From: Tsuneonella sediminis
GTDB taxonomy: Bacteria; Pseudomonadota; Alphaproteobacteria; Sphingomonadales; Sphingomonadaceae
Reading direction: 5' to 3'
Length of the DNA stretch: 64,000 bases
Assembly: GCF_051912845.1 (NCBI RefSeq)
Contig: NZ_JBNCBU010000001.1
Location: 744,001 to 808,000, forward strand
Shown: positions 16,266 through 24,231 of the stretch, in pieces
How the letters are laid out: every line of letters starts with the position of its first letter
Numbering within the stretch: the first letter of the stretch is position 1
Translations under genes and position numbers: made by a program
Notes under the pieces: model-generated
Database searches by the model: none
Told to the model about the DNA's origin: nothing
The model's input: only the letters and a program-made list of their open reading frames with translations

Positions 16266-18653
16266 TCAGAATTCCCTGGTCCACCTGATCGCTGCACCCT
16301 TGTCGTCGGCGAAGGCGGCGATGTTGCCCGGGTCCTTGCGATAATAGAGGCTGGCAGCGGCACTGCCTCCGAACAGCGGCCCCGTCCAGGCGATTTCACC
16401 GTCGATCTCCCGTCCCTTAGGAACGAGTGAAATCGTCCGGACGGAATATGTCGGGGCAAGGGTCGCGTAATCGTAGCCCACCGGCAGGGCGAGCGAGACC
16501 TGCCCGCTGTCGACCCGGAGCGGTTGCGACACGCGAAACGCCAGGCTGTCGAACCGCGAGAAGAGGCCCCGCTTCGAGACGTCGGCGGACCATGCCAGAC
16601 TCGAGAAGTCCGAACCCTCGCCGATCACGGTCGTCCGGTTCGCACGGGTCCAGCCGCGCCGCACCTCTCCACCGAGCCGCCAGTCGCCGCCGAACCACCA
16701 GCCGACGCCGGCGTCGGCGAAGAGGGTTCGTGCGCCCCCGCCGCCGAACGCGTCATGGAAGAATGCTCCCAGCACCGTGCGGTCTTCGTCCAGCCAGGTC
16801 AGTCCAAACGCCGTTTCGAAGTCACCGAAGCGGCGGTCCGCGGCGATGGAGACTGTCGTCAGCCCGCGCGATTCCCGCCGGCGGCTGATAGCGCCATCGA
16901 CCGCGCGAAGGGTGCCGAGCCAGACCTCGCCCCCCTCGGCGCTCGCGGTCAGGCCCCAGGAGCCGAACTGCTGGCGGTAGGCGAGCGCCGCATCGCCTTG
17001 CGAGGCGAATCCGGGCGTTGCACCCGCGGCCTCGGCGATCAGGAACGCTGGACGCTGTTGACCCTGAAGCTGCGCGACCAGCCCCCGCGCGCTTTCGCGA
17101 TATGCGAAACCGAATTGTCTGCCGGGCGCAAGCCTGAGTGCCACGCGAGCGGCGAGCACACGCGCCGCATCCGCGTCCCTTCTGTCCAGCCGCAATTGCT
17201 GGGGCCAAGCTTCACCTCTGCCGGGACCGGCAGCAACCGAGAACGCCATGCTCAAGGCTTCGCTTCCGCCACCGATGCGCCGGGATTGGTCACCGAGCGC
17301 GCCGACAAGGCGCGGCGTCGGCGCAGCGGTCTGCATGCCTCCTCCCAGGTCGGTGCCGTATGCCCGCCCGAACTTGTCGAGGATCACCGCCCGGACGCTG
17401 GCACCGTCGAACGCGTCGCCCGTCGCGGTGGAGCCGATGGCGGTGTCGTCGTTGAGCGCGACCGCAGTGGTGCTGCCGGCAAGCGTCGTGGTCCCCATGG
17501 GGGCAAACGCCGCCGCGATATCGAGTATGCCGCGACCGTACGTCGCATCGACTCCCGATGGCCCGGCGTCCCGCGCGCTGCTGAGCAGTATTTGCACCAT
17601 CTGCGCGCCCGTGAGGTTCGGAAAGGCCTGCTTGAGCAGGGCGACCGCACCGGCGACCTGGGGGGCCGAGAAGCTGGTGCCGGAGAATACCGTCACGAAA
17701 CTGCCGCTGGGCCCGCTCTCGACCTTAAGGACGCCATTCTCGTAAACGCAGCAGATTCGCTCGCCGAGGGCCGACAGGAACGAGTTCGCCTGGCTGCCCG
17801 CGCGATTGCTGAAGCTCGAAAACTGGTCCGACGCGTTGACCGAGCCGACGATTATGACGTTCGATCCCCCCGCGTTGCGCACACCGGCTGCGAACGGGTT
17901 GGGCTGGTTGGGATCGACCATGGGATCGCTCCCGTCGCCTTCGTTGCCGGCCGCAACCACGATGACGACGCCGGCTGCGACCGCACGCTGGACCGCGGCC
18001 GTCAGAACGCTGTTGGGCGCGTCGCCTCCGAGACTGAGGTTGATGACGGTCGCCCCGGCCGAGACCGCCCGATCGATACCGGCGGCGATGTCGCGGTCGC
18101 TGAATGCACAGTTGTCCGCTGTCGCGGTGCTCGACGCGCAGCTCCCCGGGCGGTCCGCCCGCAAGGCAAGCACCGTGGCGTTGTACGCGATGCCCATGAT
18201 GCCCGTGTTGTCGCGCGCCGCGGCGGCGACCATCGCGACGCGGGTCCCGTGGTCGCTGAACCCTTCCACCGTTCCGTTCCCCGCGACGTCGGAACTTGCG
18301 GGATCGATCCGACCGGCAAATTCGGGGCTGTCGGTGTCGATCCCGGTATCGATGACCGCGATCTTTACGCCCACCCCCGTCGCGCCCTGCGCCCAGGCGG
18401 TTGTCGCACGGTGATAGGCCGGCCCGTCCGATCGCCGGAATTCGGCCGTATCGAAGGATGCCGTCGGCGTCGGCGTGGGGGCGGGTGCCGGGGCCGGGCT
18501 GGGCGTCGGCGTAGGAGTCGGCGCGGGCGCAGGACCCGGCGAACTGATGACGCCGCCTCCGCGACCGCCGCCGCCGCCGCACGCCGCCAGCATCAGCACG
18601 GCGGCCAGCGCGCATCCCGTTTCCCAGCGAACCATACGCCGCCTGTTCGTCAT
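16266..18653 (-). CDS. Lipidated subtilisin-like (S8) serine protease with autotransporter-like C-terminus
   Basis: A 795-residue secreted protease. The signal ends with LAAC (lipid Cys25) followed by Gly and a PAPTPTP linker to about residue 64. The S8 domain has Asp102 (AVIDTG), His135 (DHGTRVA), Asn237 (AAGNEG) and Ser327 (SGTSFSAP), a complete triad. From about residue 500 the chain is beta-rich with alternating aromatic strands. It ends in AAIRWTREF, with the terminal Phe common in outer-membrane barrels. A lipid anchor together with a barrel-like tail is unusual. It is convergent with the kinase gene, 16 bases apart. Confidence 0.85.
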   Translation of the reverse strand: MTNRRRMVRWETGCALAAVLMLAACGGGGGRGGGVISSPGPAPAPTPTPTPSPAPAPAPTPTPTASFDTAEFRRSDGPAYHRATTAWAQGATGVGVKIAVIDTGIDTDSPEFAGRIDPASSDVAGNGTVEGFSDHGTRVAMVAAAARDNTGIMGIAYNATVLALRADRPGSCASSTATADNCAFSDRDIAAGIDRAVSAGATVINLSLGGDAPNSVLTAAVQRAVAAGVVIVVAAGNEGDGSDPMVDPNQPNPFAAGVRNAGGSNVIIVGSVNASDQFSSFSNRAGSQANSFLSALGERICCVYENGVLKVESGPSGSFVTVFSGTSFSAPQVAGAVALLKQAFPNLTGAQMVQILLSSARDAGPSGVDATYGRGILDIAAAFAPMGTTTLAGSTTAVALNDDTAIGSTATGDAFDGASVRAVILDKFGRAYGTDLGGGMQTAAPTPRLVGALGDQSRRIGGGSEALSMAFSVAAGPGRGEAWPQQLRLDRRDADAARVLAARVALRLAPGRQFGFAYRESARGLVAQLQGQQRPAFLIAEAAGATPGFASQGDAALAYRQQFGSWGLTASAEGGEVWLGTLRAVDGAISRRRESRGLTTVSIAADRRFGDFETAFGLTWLDEDRTVLGAFFHDAFGGGGARTLFADAGVGWWFGGDWRLGGEVRRGWTRANRTTVIGEGSDFSSLAWSADVSKRGLFSRFDSLAFRVSQPLRVDSGQVSLALPVGYDYATLAPTYSVRTISLVPKGREIDGEIAWTGPLFGGSAAASLYYRKDPGNIAAFADDKGAAIRWTREF

Positions 18654-18821
18654 CGTCTTTCGCGTCCCTGAAGGTTGCTTCTACCTTGCCACGGCTGGTT
18701 GAAGAAGTGCTGAACGGATCTCCCCTCGGGCCGGCGCAGGATGGCCGGGCCCGACTCCCCTTGCCCAGCCCCATCCGCGCGGCTAGCGCGAGGCCCGAAC
18801 CCCAGTCCGGAGCCGCCCATC

Positions 18822-19661
18822 ATGTCCGCCGATCTCGAGACCGCCATCAACGCAGCATGGGACAACCGTGCGCAGGTTACGCCGGGCAGCAGCGAAATCC
18901 GCGAAGTGGTCGAGGCGGCGCTCGAATTGCTCGATACGGGCAAGGCGCGGGTGGCCGAGCCCGACGGCTCGGGACGATGGACCGTCAACGAGTGGCTCAA
19001 GAAGGCCGTCCTGCTGAGCTTCCGGCTGAACGACAACCAGGTGATCGAGGGCGGCAGCGCCAGCGCGCCGGCATATGACAAGGTCCCGCTCAAGTTCGCC
19101 GGTTGGGGCGAGAACCGCTTTCGCGATGCTGGTTTCCGCATTGTCCCCGGCGCCGTGGTGCGGCGCGGCAGCCATATCGGCAAGGGCGTCGTCGTGATGC
19201 CGAGCTTCGTCAACATCGGGGCCTACGTGGGCGACGGCACCATGGTCGATACCTGGGTCACCGTCGGCAGCTGCGCGCAGATCGGCAAGAACGTGCACCT
19301 GTCCGGCGGCGTCGGCATCGGCGGCGTGCTGGAACCGTTGCAGGCGGGCCCGGTGGTGATCGAGGATGGCTGCTTCATCGGCGCCCGGTCCGAAGTCGTC
19401 GAGGGGGTGCGCGTGTGCGAAGGCGCGGTGTTGTCGATGGGCGTGTTCATCGGAGCCTCGACGAAGATCATCGACCGCAAGACGGGCGAGGTCCATATCG
19501 GGCGGGTACCGCCCTACTCGGTCGTCGTGCCGGGCTCGCTGCCCGGCAAGCCCCTGCCCGACGGCAGTCCCGGCCCCAGCCTCTATTGCGCGGTGATCGT
19601 GAAAACGGTCGATGCGCAGACGCGGGCGAAGACCGGCATCAACGAACTGCTGCGCGATTGA
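18822..19661 (+). CDS. dapD: Tetrahydrodipicolinate N-succinyltransferase
   Basis: A 279-residue left-handed beta-helix enzyme of lysine/diaminopimelate synthesis. It succinylates tetrahydrodipicolinate using succinyl-CoA. Hexapeptide repeats run through residues 105-230 (IGAYVGDGTMVDTWVTVGS and VHLSGGVGIGG). The ATG at 18822 gives the usual MSADLETAINAAWDNR start. It is divergent from the subtilase gene across 168 bases. An 8-base inverted repeat (CCTGCGAG/CTCGCAGG, 19670-19699) follows the stop but lacks a T run. Confidence 0.95.
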   Translation: MSADLETAINAAWDNRAQVTPGSSEIREVVEAALELLDTGKARVAEPDGSGRWTVNEWLKKAVLLSFRLNDNQVIEGGSASAPAYDKVPLKFAGWGENRFRDAGFRIVPGAVVRRGSHIGKGVVVMPSFVNIGAYVGDGTMVDTWVTVGSCAQIGKNVHLSGGVGIGGVLEPLQAGPVVIEDGCFIGARSEVVEGVRVCEGAVLSMGVFIGASTKIIDRKTGEVHIGRVPPYSVVVPGSLPGKPLPDGSPGPSLYCAVIVKTVDAQTRAKTGINELLRD

Positions 19662-19686
19662 GGAACCGGCCTGCGAGCCGAACGTA
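19662..19686 (+). promoter_or_regulatory. Possible EcfG-type (general stress) promoter
   Basis: GGAAC (19662-19666) and CGTA (19683-19686) are separated by 16 bases. The alphaproteobacterial EcfG consensus is GGAAC-N16/17-CGTT, so there is one mismatch. It would drive the small stress-type genes from 19733 on. The site overlaps the inverted repeat after dapD, so it could instead be part of a terminator hairpin. Confidence 0.4.
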
Positions 19687-19732
19687 GAACGCTCGCAGGG
19701 TCATGCACGTGCATCAGGGAGGTTGATCGATC

Positions 19733-20044
19733 ATGGAACGTCGCGGCGATCAGATAGTGGAAAGCGAGACCGAGGCGAGTGCCGGATCAAAGGAAGGCGT
19801 GGTCCGGTGGGTCCTTATAATCGGCACCCTCCTCGCGATCGGGTTCCTCACCATCATCTGGGTCACGGGTGCCGCATCCCAGGGCGATGTCGAGGAGGAA
19901 GCGACAGTCAGCGGGATGATCGAAAGCCGATCGGACGAGCCTGCGGACGTCATCCTGAGCGACGATGTCGATGCCGTAACCGACGCCGAGGTCGAGCCCG
20001 TTGCCCCCTCTGCTCAGGCCGAAGTGCGTACCGAGGGACAGTAG
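19733..20044 (+). CDS. Small single-pass membrane protein
   Basis: A 103-residue protein with a charged N-terminus and one strong membrane helix at about residues 24-47 (VVRWVLIIGTLLAIGFLTIIWV). An acidic, low-complexity tail rich in Glu, Asp, Ala and Val follows. I do not recognise a family. A membrane anchor with an acidic tail would place the tail in the periplasm or cytoplasm depending on topology. It is the first of five close-packed genes (19733-21389), just upstream of DUF2945 and DUF3008 genes that are often stress-induced. Confidence 0.68.
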   Translation: MERRGDQIVESETEASAGSKEGVVRWVLIIGTLLAIGFLTIIWVTGAASQGDVEEEATVSGMIESRSDEPADVILSDDVDAVTDAEVEPVAPSAQAEVRTEGQ

Positions 20045-20047
20045 GCA

Positions 20048-20275
20048 TTGGCGAAAGGTTCGAACAGCTTCCGAACCGGCCAGACCGTAAGCTGGCAATG
20101 GGGAACCGGTACCGCCAAGGGGAAGATCGCCGAACGCTTCGAGCGCCGGGTCCAGCGGACCATCGAAGGGTCGAAGATCGTCAGGAACGGCAATGCCGAC
20201 AACCCCGCCTATCTGGTGCAACAGGAGGACGGGGCAAAGGTTCTCAAGCTGGGATCGGAACTGGACGGGGCATAG
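20048..20275 (+). CDS. DUF2945 (hypervirulence-associated TUDOR-domain) protein
   Basis: A 75-residue protein matching the DUF2945/HVA1 pattern. It has a basic start, TGQTVSWQWGTGTAKGKI, and a later DNPAYLVQQEDGAKVLKL. These small SH3/tudor-like proteins are widespread in bacteria; their role is unknown. The start is TTG at 20048, three bases after the previous stop. No ATG or GTG fits the family N-terminus, so the TTG is probably real. It lies in a compact run with DUF3008 and DUF1810. Confidence 0.8.
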   Translation: MAKGSNSFRTGQTVSWQWGTGTAKGKIAERFERRVQRTIEGSKIVRNGNADNPAYLVQQEDGAKVLKLGSELDGA

Positions 20276-20287
20276 GAGTCGCTGATC

Positions 20288-20473
20288 ATGCCCGCAAAAT
20301 CGAAAGCACAGCAGATGGCCGCCGGGGCCGCCCTGTCCGCCAAGCGCGGTGAAACCAAGGTCAAGGACCTCGAGGGCTCGTCGAAGGAGATGTACGATTC
20401 GATGAGCGAGGACGAACTGCGCGACCTCGCCGAAACCGATCGCGAGGGCCTCCCGGACAAAAAGGAATCGTGA
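20288..20473 (+). CDS. DUF3008 family small basic protein
   Basis: A 61-residue protein starting MPAKSKAQQMAAGAAL. This is the DUF3008 signature, followed by a charged region with DLEGSSKEMYDSMSEDELRDLA. Function is unknown. Members are small, soluble and often found with other stress-type genes, as here. The ATG is preceded by a GGAG-like site. The stop overlaps the next start as GTGA. Confidence 0.85.
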   Translation: MPAKSKAQQMAAGAALSAKRGETKVKDLEGSSKEMYDSMSEDELRDLAETDREGLPDKKES

Positions 20474-20886
20474 ACCCCTGGAGCCGGTTTCTGGATGCGC
20501 AGGCCGGCGGGGTTTATCAGACCGCGCTCGCGGAAATGCGCTCCGGCGCAAAGCACAGCCACTGGATGTGGTTCATTTTCCCGCAGCTTGCCGCCTTGGG
20601 TCGCAGCGAAACCGTCCGTCGTTATGCCATCGCCGATCTGGACGAGGCTGTGGGCTTTGCCTCTCACGAGGAACTTGGCGCACGGCTGGTCGAGAGCACC
20701 GAGGCTATGCTGGCCTGGCGCGACAAGCGGACTGCCCAGACCATCCTTGGCCCCGTCGACGCGCGAAAGTTTCACAGTTCGATGACGCTTTTCGACGCCG
20801 CTGCGCCCGACCCGCGACCATTTGCCGCAGCTCTTGGCGCGTTCTTTGGGGGGACCCGCGATTCAGCAACGACGGTGAGATTATGA
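20470..20886 (+). CDS. DUF1810 family protein
   Basis: A 138-residue soluble protein. The DUF1810 hallmarks are visible near residues 25-40 (GAKHSHWMWFIFPQL), and ILGPVDARKFHSSMTLF near residue 95 is also typical. Function is unknown, although members are widespread. The GTG start is inside a four-base overlap with the DUF3008 gene. Its stop overlaps the start of the channel gene, so translation of the three is coupled. Confidence 0.88.
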   Translation: MNPWSRFLDAQAGGVYQTALAEMRSGAKHSHWMWFIFPQLAALGRSETVRRYAIADLDEAVGFASHEELGARLVESTEAMLAWRDKRTAQTILGPVDARKFHSSMTLFDAAAPDPRPFAAALGAFFGGTRDSATTVRL

Positions 20887-21389
20887 ACCAGCTCCCCAGC
20901 GACCAGCAGGTCATCGAGGCAACCTTCAACGCGCAGCTGGCGGTCGGCGCAGGCATGATCGCTTTGTGCGTGGTGATCCATGGCCTCGGGTTGTTCACCC
21001 TGCAACGGGTCATGCGCGGTGAGGCAGCCGAGGAGCGTCTGCGTCACCTTGAGCCGCTCAGCTTCCGCGGCACGCTGTTTACCCTGTTGGTGGTGTTCGC
21101 GCTCATCTTCATCCACTTCGTCGAGATCTGGCTCTTCGCGTTCTTCTACGACTTTGTGGGCGCGCAATGGAGTTTCGAGAACGCGCTGTACTTCTCGACC
21201 ATCAGCTACGCCACGATCGGCTACAACGACGCCTCCATCGCCCATGAATGGCGGCTGGTCGGCGCCCTCGAAGGCGTTCTCGGCGTGATCATGCTCGGCT
21301 GGTCGACTGCATTCTTCGTGCGGGTGCTGGGCCGGATCGAGGATACCCATGGCACCGAACAATCCCGATCGACTGGCGACGGGTCCTAG
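20883..21389 (+). CDS. Ion-channel-like membrane protein with altered K+ filter
   Basis: A 168-residue protein of the two-helix potassium channel type. It has membrane helices at about 18-42, 63-90 and 126-148, with a pore loop at 98-116. The selectivity filter reads TIGYND (111-116) instead of TxGYGD, so one filter Gly is replaced by Asn. Whether it conducts potassium is uncertain. It is the last gene of the coupled run from 19733. Its TAG stop shares the CTAG palindrome (21386-21389) with the stop of the convergent dipeptidase gene. Confidence 0.8.
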   Translation: MNQLPSDQQVIEATFNAQLAVGAGMIALCVVIHGLGLFTLQRVMRGEAAEERLRHLEPLSFRGTLFTLLVVFALIFIHFVEIWLFAFFYDFVGAQWSFENALYFSTISYATIGYNDASIAHEWRLVGALEGVLGVIMLGWSTAFFVRVLGRIEDTHGTEQSRSTGDGS

Positions 21390-22654
21390 AAGGCGGTGGG
21401 GGATTCGATCGGCATATCGCGGCGGCGGGTGGCCGCGTACCGTTCGGCTTCGCGCATCACGCGCGCGATGTTGCCGCCCGAAATCTTGCGCAGGTCCCCG
21501 AGAGCGTAGCCGCGTCGGGCAAGTTCGGTGAACAAGGCCCGGTAACCCGTGACGTCCTCCGCCCCCACGGGGCCGGTTTCCATCCCGTCGTAGTCACCGC
21601 CGATCCCGACGTGGTCGATCCCGGCCACCTTGCGCACATGGTCGATATGATCGGCCCAGTCGGATACGCTCGCCAGCACTTCCGGATTGGACCTGCGCCA
21701 TTCCTCCAGCCCTTCCGCGGCGGCTTGCGGGTCACCGGGCCAGAGAGCTGCCAGTCGCGCCTTCTCGGCCGCCATACGCGCAACCCACTGGCGGCGCCCT
21801 TCGCTGAGAAAGTTGGGGTATCCGACCGTCATCACGATCCCGCCGTTGGTCTTCAGCCGGGACAAGACGCTGTCCGGCACGTTTCGGGCGTGGCCGTTGA
21901 CCGCGCGCGCGCCGGAGTGGCTGAAGATGACCGGCGCCTGCGCGATCTCGAGCACGTCGATCATCGTCTTTTCGCTGACGTGGCTGAGGTCGACCAGCAT
22001 GCCCAGCCGGTTCATTTCGCGCACGACGTCCTTGCCGAAGGGGGTCAGGCCGCCATGAGCCGGGGCGTCCGTCGCGCTGTCGGCCCACGGCGTGTTCTTC
22101 GAATGGGTCAGCGTCATGTAGCGCACGCCCAGCGCGTGCATCTGCCGCAGCACGGCAAGGCTGGAGCCGATCGAGTGGCCTCCTTCCATGCCGAGCAACG
22201 AACCGACTTTCCCCGCCTTGACCGCCTTCGCCGCGCCGTCCGCGGTTGCAACCAGTTCGAGCCTGTCCGGATGGCGGGCAATCAGCCGCTTCATCACGTC
22301 GATCTGTTCCAGTGTCGCCTGCACTGCCTGCGGCTCGGGCAGGCTGGCGCTGACGTAGACCGACCAGAACTGGACCCCCAGCCGCCCGCTGGCCATCCTG
22401 GCCAGGTCGGTGTGCATCGCGCCCAGGCCCCTGGCGGGGTCGCCCGTTGCCGTCGTATCGGAGAAATCGAAATCGGCGAGCACGTTGCGGTAGCGTTCGC
22501 GGAGTTGTTCGGGAACGTCGTTGTGCCCGTCCCAGACCGGCGTTTCCTCCAGCGCACGGGCAGCTACCGTCTCCGGCGCAGGAGGCGCGGCCACTGCGTC
22601 CGCTGTCCAGCCGGTCGTACCGATCGCCGCCAGTGCCAAGAAAGTGAAACGCAT
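21386..22654 (-). CDS. Membrane dipeptidase (peptidase M19), secreted
   Basis: A 422-residue zinc dipeptidase of the renal-dipeptidase family. An N-terminal signal peptide (MRFTFLALAAIGTTG...AVAA) sends it to the periplasm. Zinc ligands are visible in VWDGHNDVPE near residue 40, in LGMEGGHSIG near 150 (Glu) and at VDLSHVSEKT and IFSHSGARAVNGHARN further on, with GIGGDYDG near 365. The ATG at 22654 is chosen so the signal peptide is at the very start. It may hydrolyse dipeptides for nutrition or wall turnover. Confidence 0.92.
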   Translation of the reverse strand: MRFTFLALAAIGTTGWTADAVAAPPAPETVAARALEETPVWDGHNDVPEQLRERYRNVLADFDFSDTTATGDPARGLGAMHTDLARMASGRLGVQFWSVYVSASLPEPQAVQATLEQIDVMKRLIARHPDRLELVATADGAAKAVKAGKVGSLLGMEGGHSIGSSLAVLRQMHALGVRYMTLTHSKNTPWADSATDAPAHGGLTPFGKDVVREMNRLGMLVDLSHVSEKTMIDVLEIAQAPVIFSHSGARAVNGHARNVPDSVLSRLKTNGGIVMTVGYPNFLSEGRRQWVARMAAEKARLAALWPGDPQAAAEGLEEWRRSNPEVLASVSDWADHIDHVRKVAGIDHVGIGGDYDGMETGPVGAEDVTGYRALFTELARRGYALGDLRKISGGNIARVMREAERYAATRRRDMPIESPTAF

Positions 22655-22793
22655 CGCCGGTCTCCATTGCCGCGTCACGGGAAATCGCCAGTGCCGGTCG
22701 CTAGCGCGCCGCACGGCTGCCTGCTACTCCCTCCGGACGGGAACACGGAGATTGCAGGCACTGACTGTGGTGACGGGCTTGCGGCCCACCCAT

Positions 22794-22819
22794 GGAACAG
22801 ATCTGCCGGCCAGGCGGTT
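22794..22819 (+). promoter_or_regulatory. Possible EcfG-type promoter of the PPOX gene
   Basis: GGAAC (22794-22798), a 17-base spacer and GGTT (22816-22819) fit GGAAC-N16/17-CGTT with one mismatch. Transcription would start about 14 bases before the start codon at 22840, leaving room for the ribosome-binding site GGAGA. Confidence 0.45.
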
Positions 22820-22839
22820 GGCTGGGAAAGGAGAACTCC

Positions 22840-23310
22840 ATGACCAAGTCGCTGTCGGAAATATCCGAAGACATGAAGCAGATCGATTTCTGCACGCTCG
22901 CCACCCATGCACCGAACGGCACCATCGGGGCACGACCGATGAGCAACAACAGCGAAGTCGATTTCAAGGGTGACAGCTGGTTCTTCACCTACGAAGACCG
23001 CCAGATGGTCAAGGATATCGAACGCGATCGCAAGGTCGGCCTGACCTATCTCGGCAGTGCGGGGCTCAAGGGGATACTCGGTGCGCCCGGCCAGTTCATC
23101 CACGTCGAGGGCGAAGCGCAGGTGATCCGTGACAAGGCGCGGTTCGCCGACCACTGGGACCCGTCGCTTGACCGCTGGTTTCCCGACGGCCCGGACACGC
23201 CGGGCACCGTGATGCTGCAGGTGACGGCCACAAGGATTCATTACTGGGACGGCGAGGACGAGGGCGAGGTGCCCTTGCCCGACAGGAAGGCCTGGACCGC
23301 TGGACCGTAA
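22840..23310 (+). CDS. Pyridoxamine 5'-phosphate oxidase-fold protein (general stress protein 26 type)
   Basis: A 156-residue split-barrel flavin-binding protein. FCTLATHAPNGTIGARPMSN (about residues 17-36) and SWFFTYEDRQMVKDIERD are typical of GSP26-like PPOX proteins, which bind FMN or related cofactors rather than making PLP. The ATG at 22840 follows AAAGGAGA. An ATG at 22792 in the same frame would add a non-conserved lead and lacks a binding site. A stress role is suggested by family and by the promoter candidate. The 3' end overlaps the DoxX frame. Confidence 0.88.
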   Translation: MTKSLSEISEDMKQIDFCTLATHAPNGTIGARPMSNNSEVDFKGDSWFFTYEDRQMVKDIERDRKVGLTYLGSAGLKGILGAPGQFIHVEGEAQVIRDKARFADHWDPSLDRWFPDGPDTPGTVMLQVTATRIHYWDGEDEGEVPLPDRKAWTAGP

Positions 23311-23716
23311 GGCGGTCCGTCCGGCGCTGCGGTGGGTTCTGGGGTTCGCCTACGCCGCCGCAGGCATCCTGCATCTCGTATCGCCGGGACCATTCGTGCA
23401 GATCGTTCCAGGATGGGTGCCTTTCCCCGAACCGGTGGTCGTCCTTACGGGAATAGCGGAACTGGCGGGGGCCGCAGGCCTCCTGCAAGGCCGGTTCCCG
23501 ATGATCCGTCGCGCAGCGGGCGTCGGCCTGGCGATCTACGCGCTTTGCGTGTGGCCCGCGAATTTCCAGCATATGGCGCTGGACATGGCCCGCGCAGACG
23601 GCGGCCTCGGGCTCGGCTATCACGTGCCCCGACTGGCAATCCAGCCGATCATCATATGGCTCGCGTTATGGACGGGCGAGGTAACCGATTGGCCCCTCGC
23701 CCGTCACGATCCATGA
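23300..23716 (+). CDS. DoxX-like small membrane protein (start uncertain)
   Basis: Four membrane segments of the DoxX/DoxD fold. The family start is LRWVLGFAYAAAGILHLVSPGPF, followed by VVVLTGIAELAGAAGLL and IYALCVWPANFQHMALD. The first helix is clearly coding but no ATG, GTG or TTG precedes it in frame after a stop at 23222-23224. The nearest candidate is a CTG at 23300 inside the end of the PPOX gene. A GTG at 23396 would delete the first helix. A rare CTG start or coupled re-initiation is inferred. Confidence 0.7.
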   Translation: MDRKAVRPALRWVLGFAYAAAGILHLVSPGPFVQIVPGWVPFPEPVVVLTGIAELAGAAGLLQGRFPMIRRAAGVGLAIYALCVWPANFQHMALDMARADGGLGLGYHVPRLAIQPIIIWLALWTGEVTDWPLARHDP

Positions 23717-23723
23717 GGTCCGA

Positions 23724-23975
23724 TCAGCTCATGTGCTTGGAAACGGCGCCGGTCATCTTGAACATGGAGATCTGGTCCGAGCCGGTGACCTTGCCGAGCG
23801 TGGCGTCGGGATTGATCATCCGCTTGTCAGTCGAATCCTGAAGACCGTTCTTCTTGATGTAGTCCCACACCTTCGAAGTGACCTGAGCGCGGGTCATCGG
23901 CCCCTTGCCGACGACCGCCTCGAGGTCGCTCGTCAGGTTCACGGGCTTCTGCAGCGCATTGTTCTTGCCAGCCAT
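23724..23975 (-). CDS. SWIB/MDM2 domain protein
   Basis: An 83-residue protein consisting of one SWIB domain. PVNLTSDLEAVVGKGPMTRAQ, VTSKVWDYIKKNGLQD and a later DATLGKVTGSDQISMFKM are all present. In bacteria such stand-alone domains are found in chlamydiae and alphaproteobacteria and are thought to bind DNA-associated proteins. The ATG at 23975 lies eight bases from AGGA; an alternative ATG two codons upstream (23981) is too close to it. It is convergent with DoxX, eight bases apart. Confidence 0.9.
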   Translation of the reverse strand: MAGKNNALQKPVNLTSDLEAVVGKGPMTRAQVTSKVWDYIKKNGLQDSTDKRMINPDATLGKVTGSDQISMFKMTGAVSKHMS

Positions 23976-24231
23976 GATCATTGTCCTTTCCTGCTTGGCT
24001 ATGGAGGCAATCCTAGGCGCTCGCCTCCGTTACGGCGAGAGCGCAAGGCCCCCCCAGCGGAGTTTTCGACAGGCATGAGGGGCATTTGGGCCTGATTTCG
24101 CCCGATAACCGGCTTCGCGGACAAGATTCGATTGCTCACGGGGTGTTCAGGCGGCATTTTGCATTCTCCGCCTTCGACCGTGTTCCGGGTCCTATCGCGG
24201 TCGTTTTTTCCTATCGGGAGGGGTTTTCACG

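Noticed and set aside
19670..19699. Hairpin CCTGCGAG/CTCGCAGG after dapD as a sure terminator
   Set aside because: There is a 14-base loop and no T run, and the same bases include the EcfG-like element; kept only as a note.
21390..22843. Plus-strand 531-codon open frame opposite the dipeptidase
   Set aside because: Antisense to an intact M19 dipeptidase with signal peptide; the frame lacks recognisable domains.
23976..24231. A hidden gene, tRNA or small RNA in the 256-base gap before the S41 protease gene
   Set aside because: I see no cloverleaf, no open frame with a ribosome-binding site other than the protease itself, and no clear hairpin-plus-T terminator.
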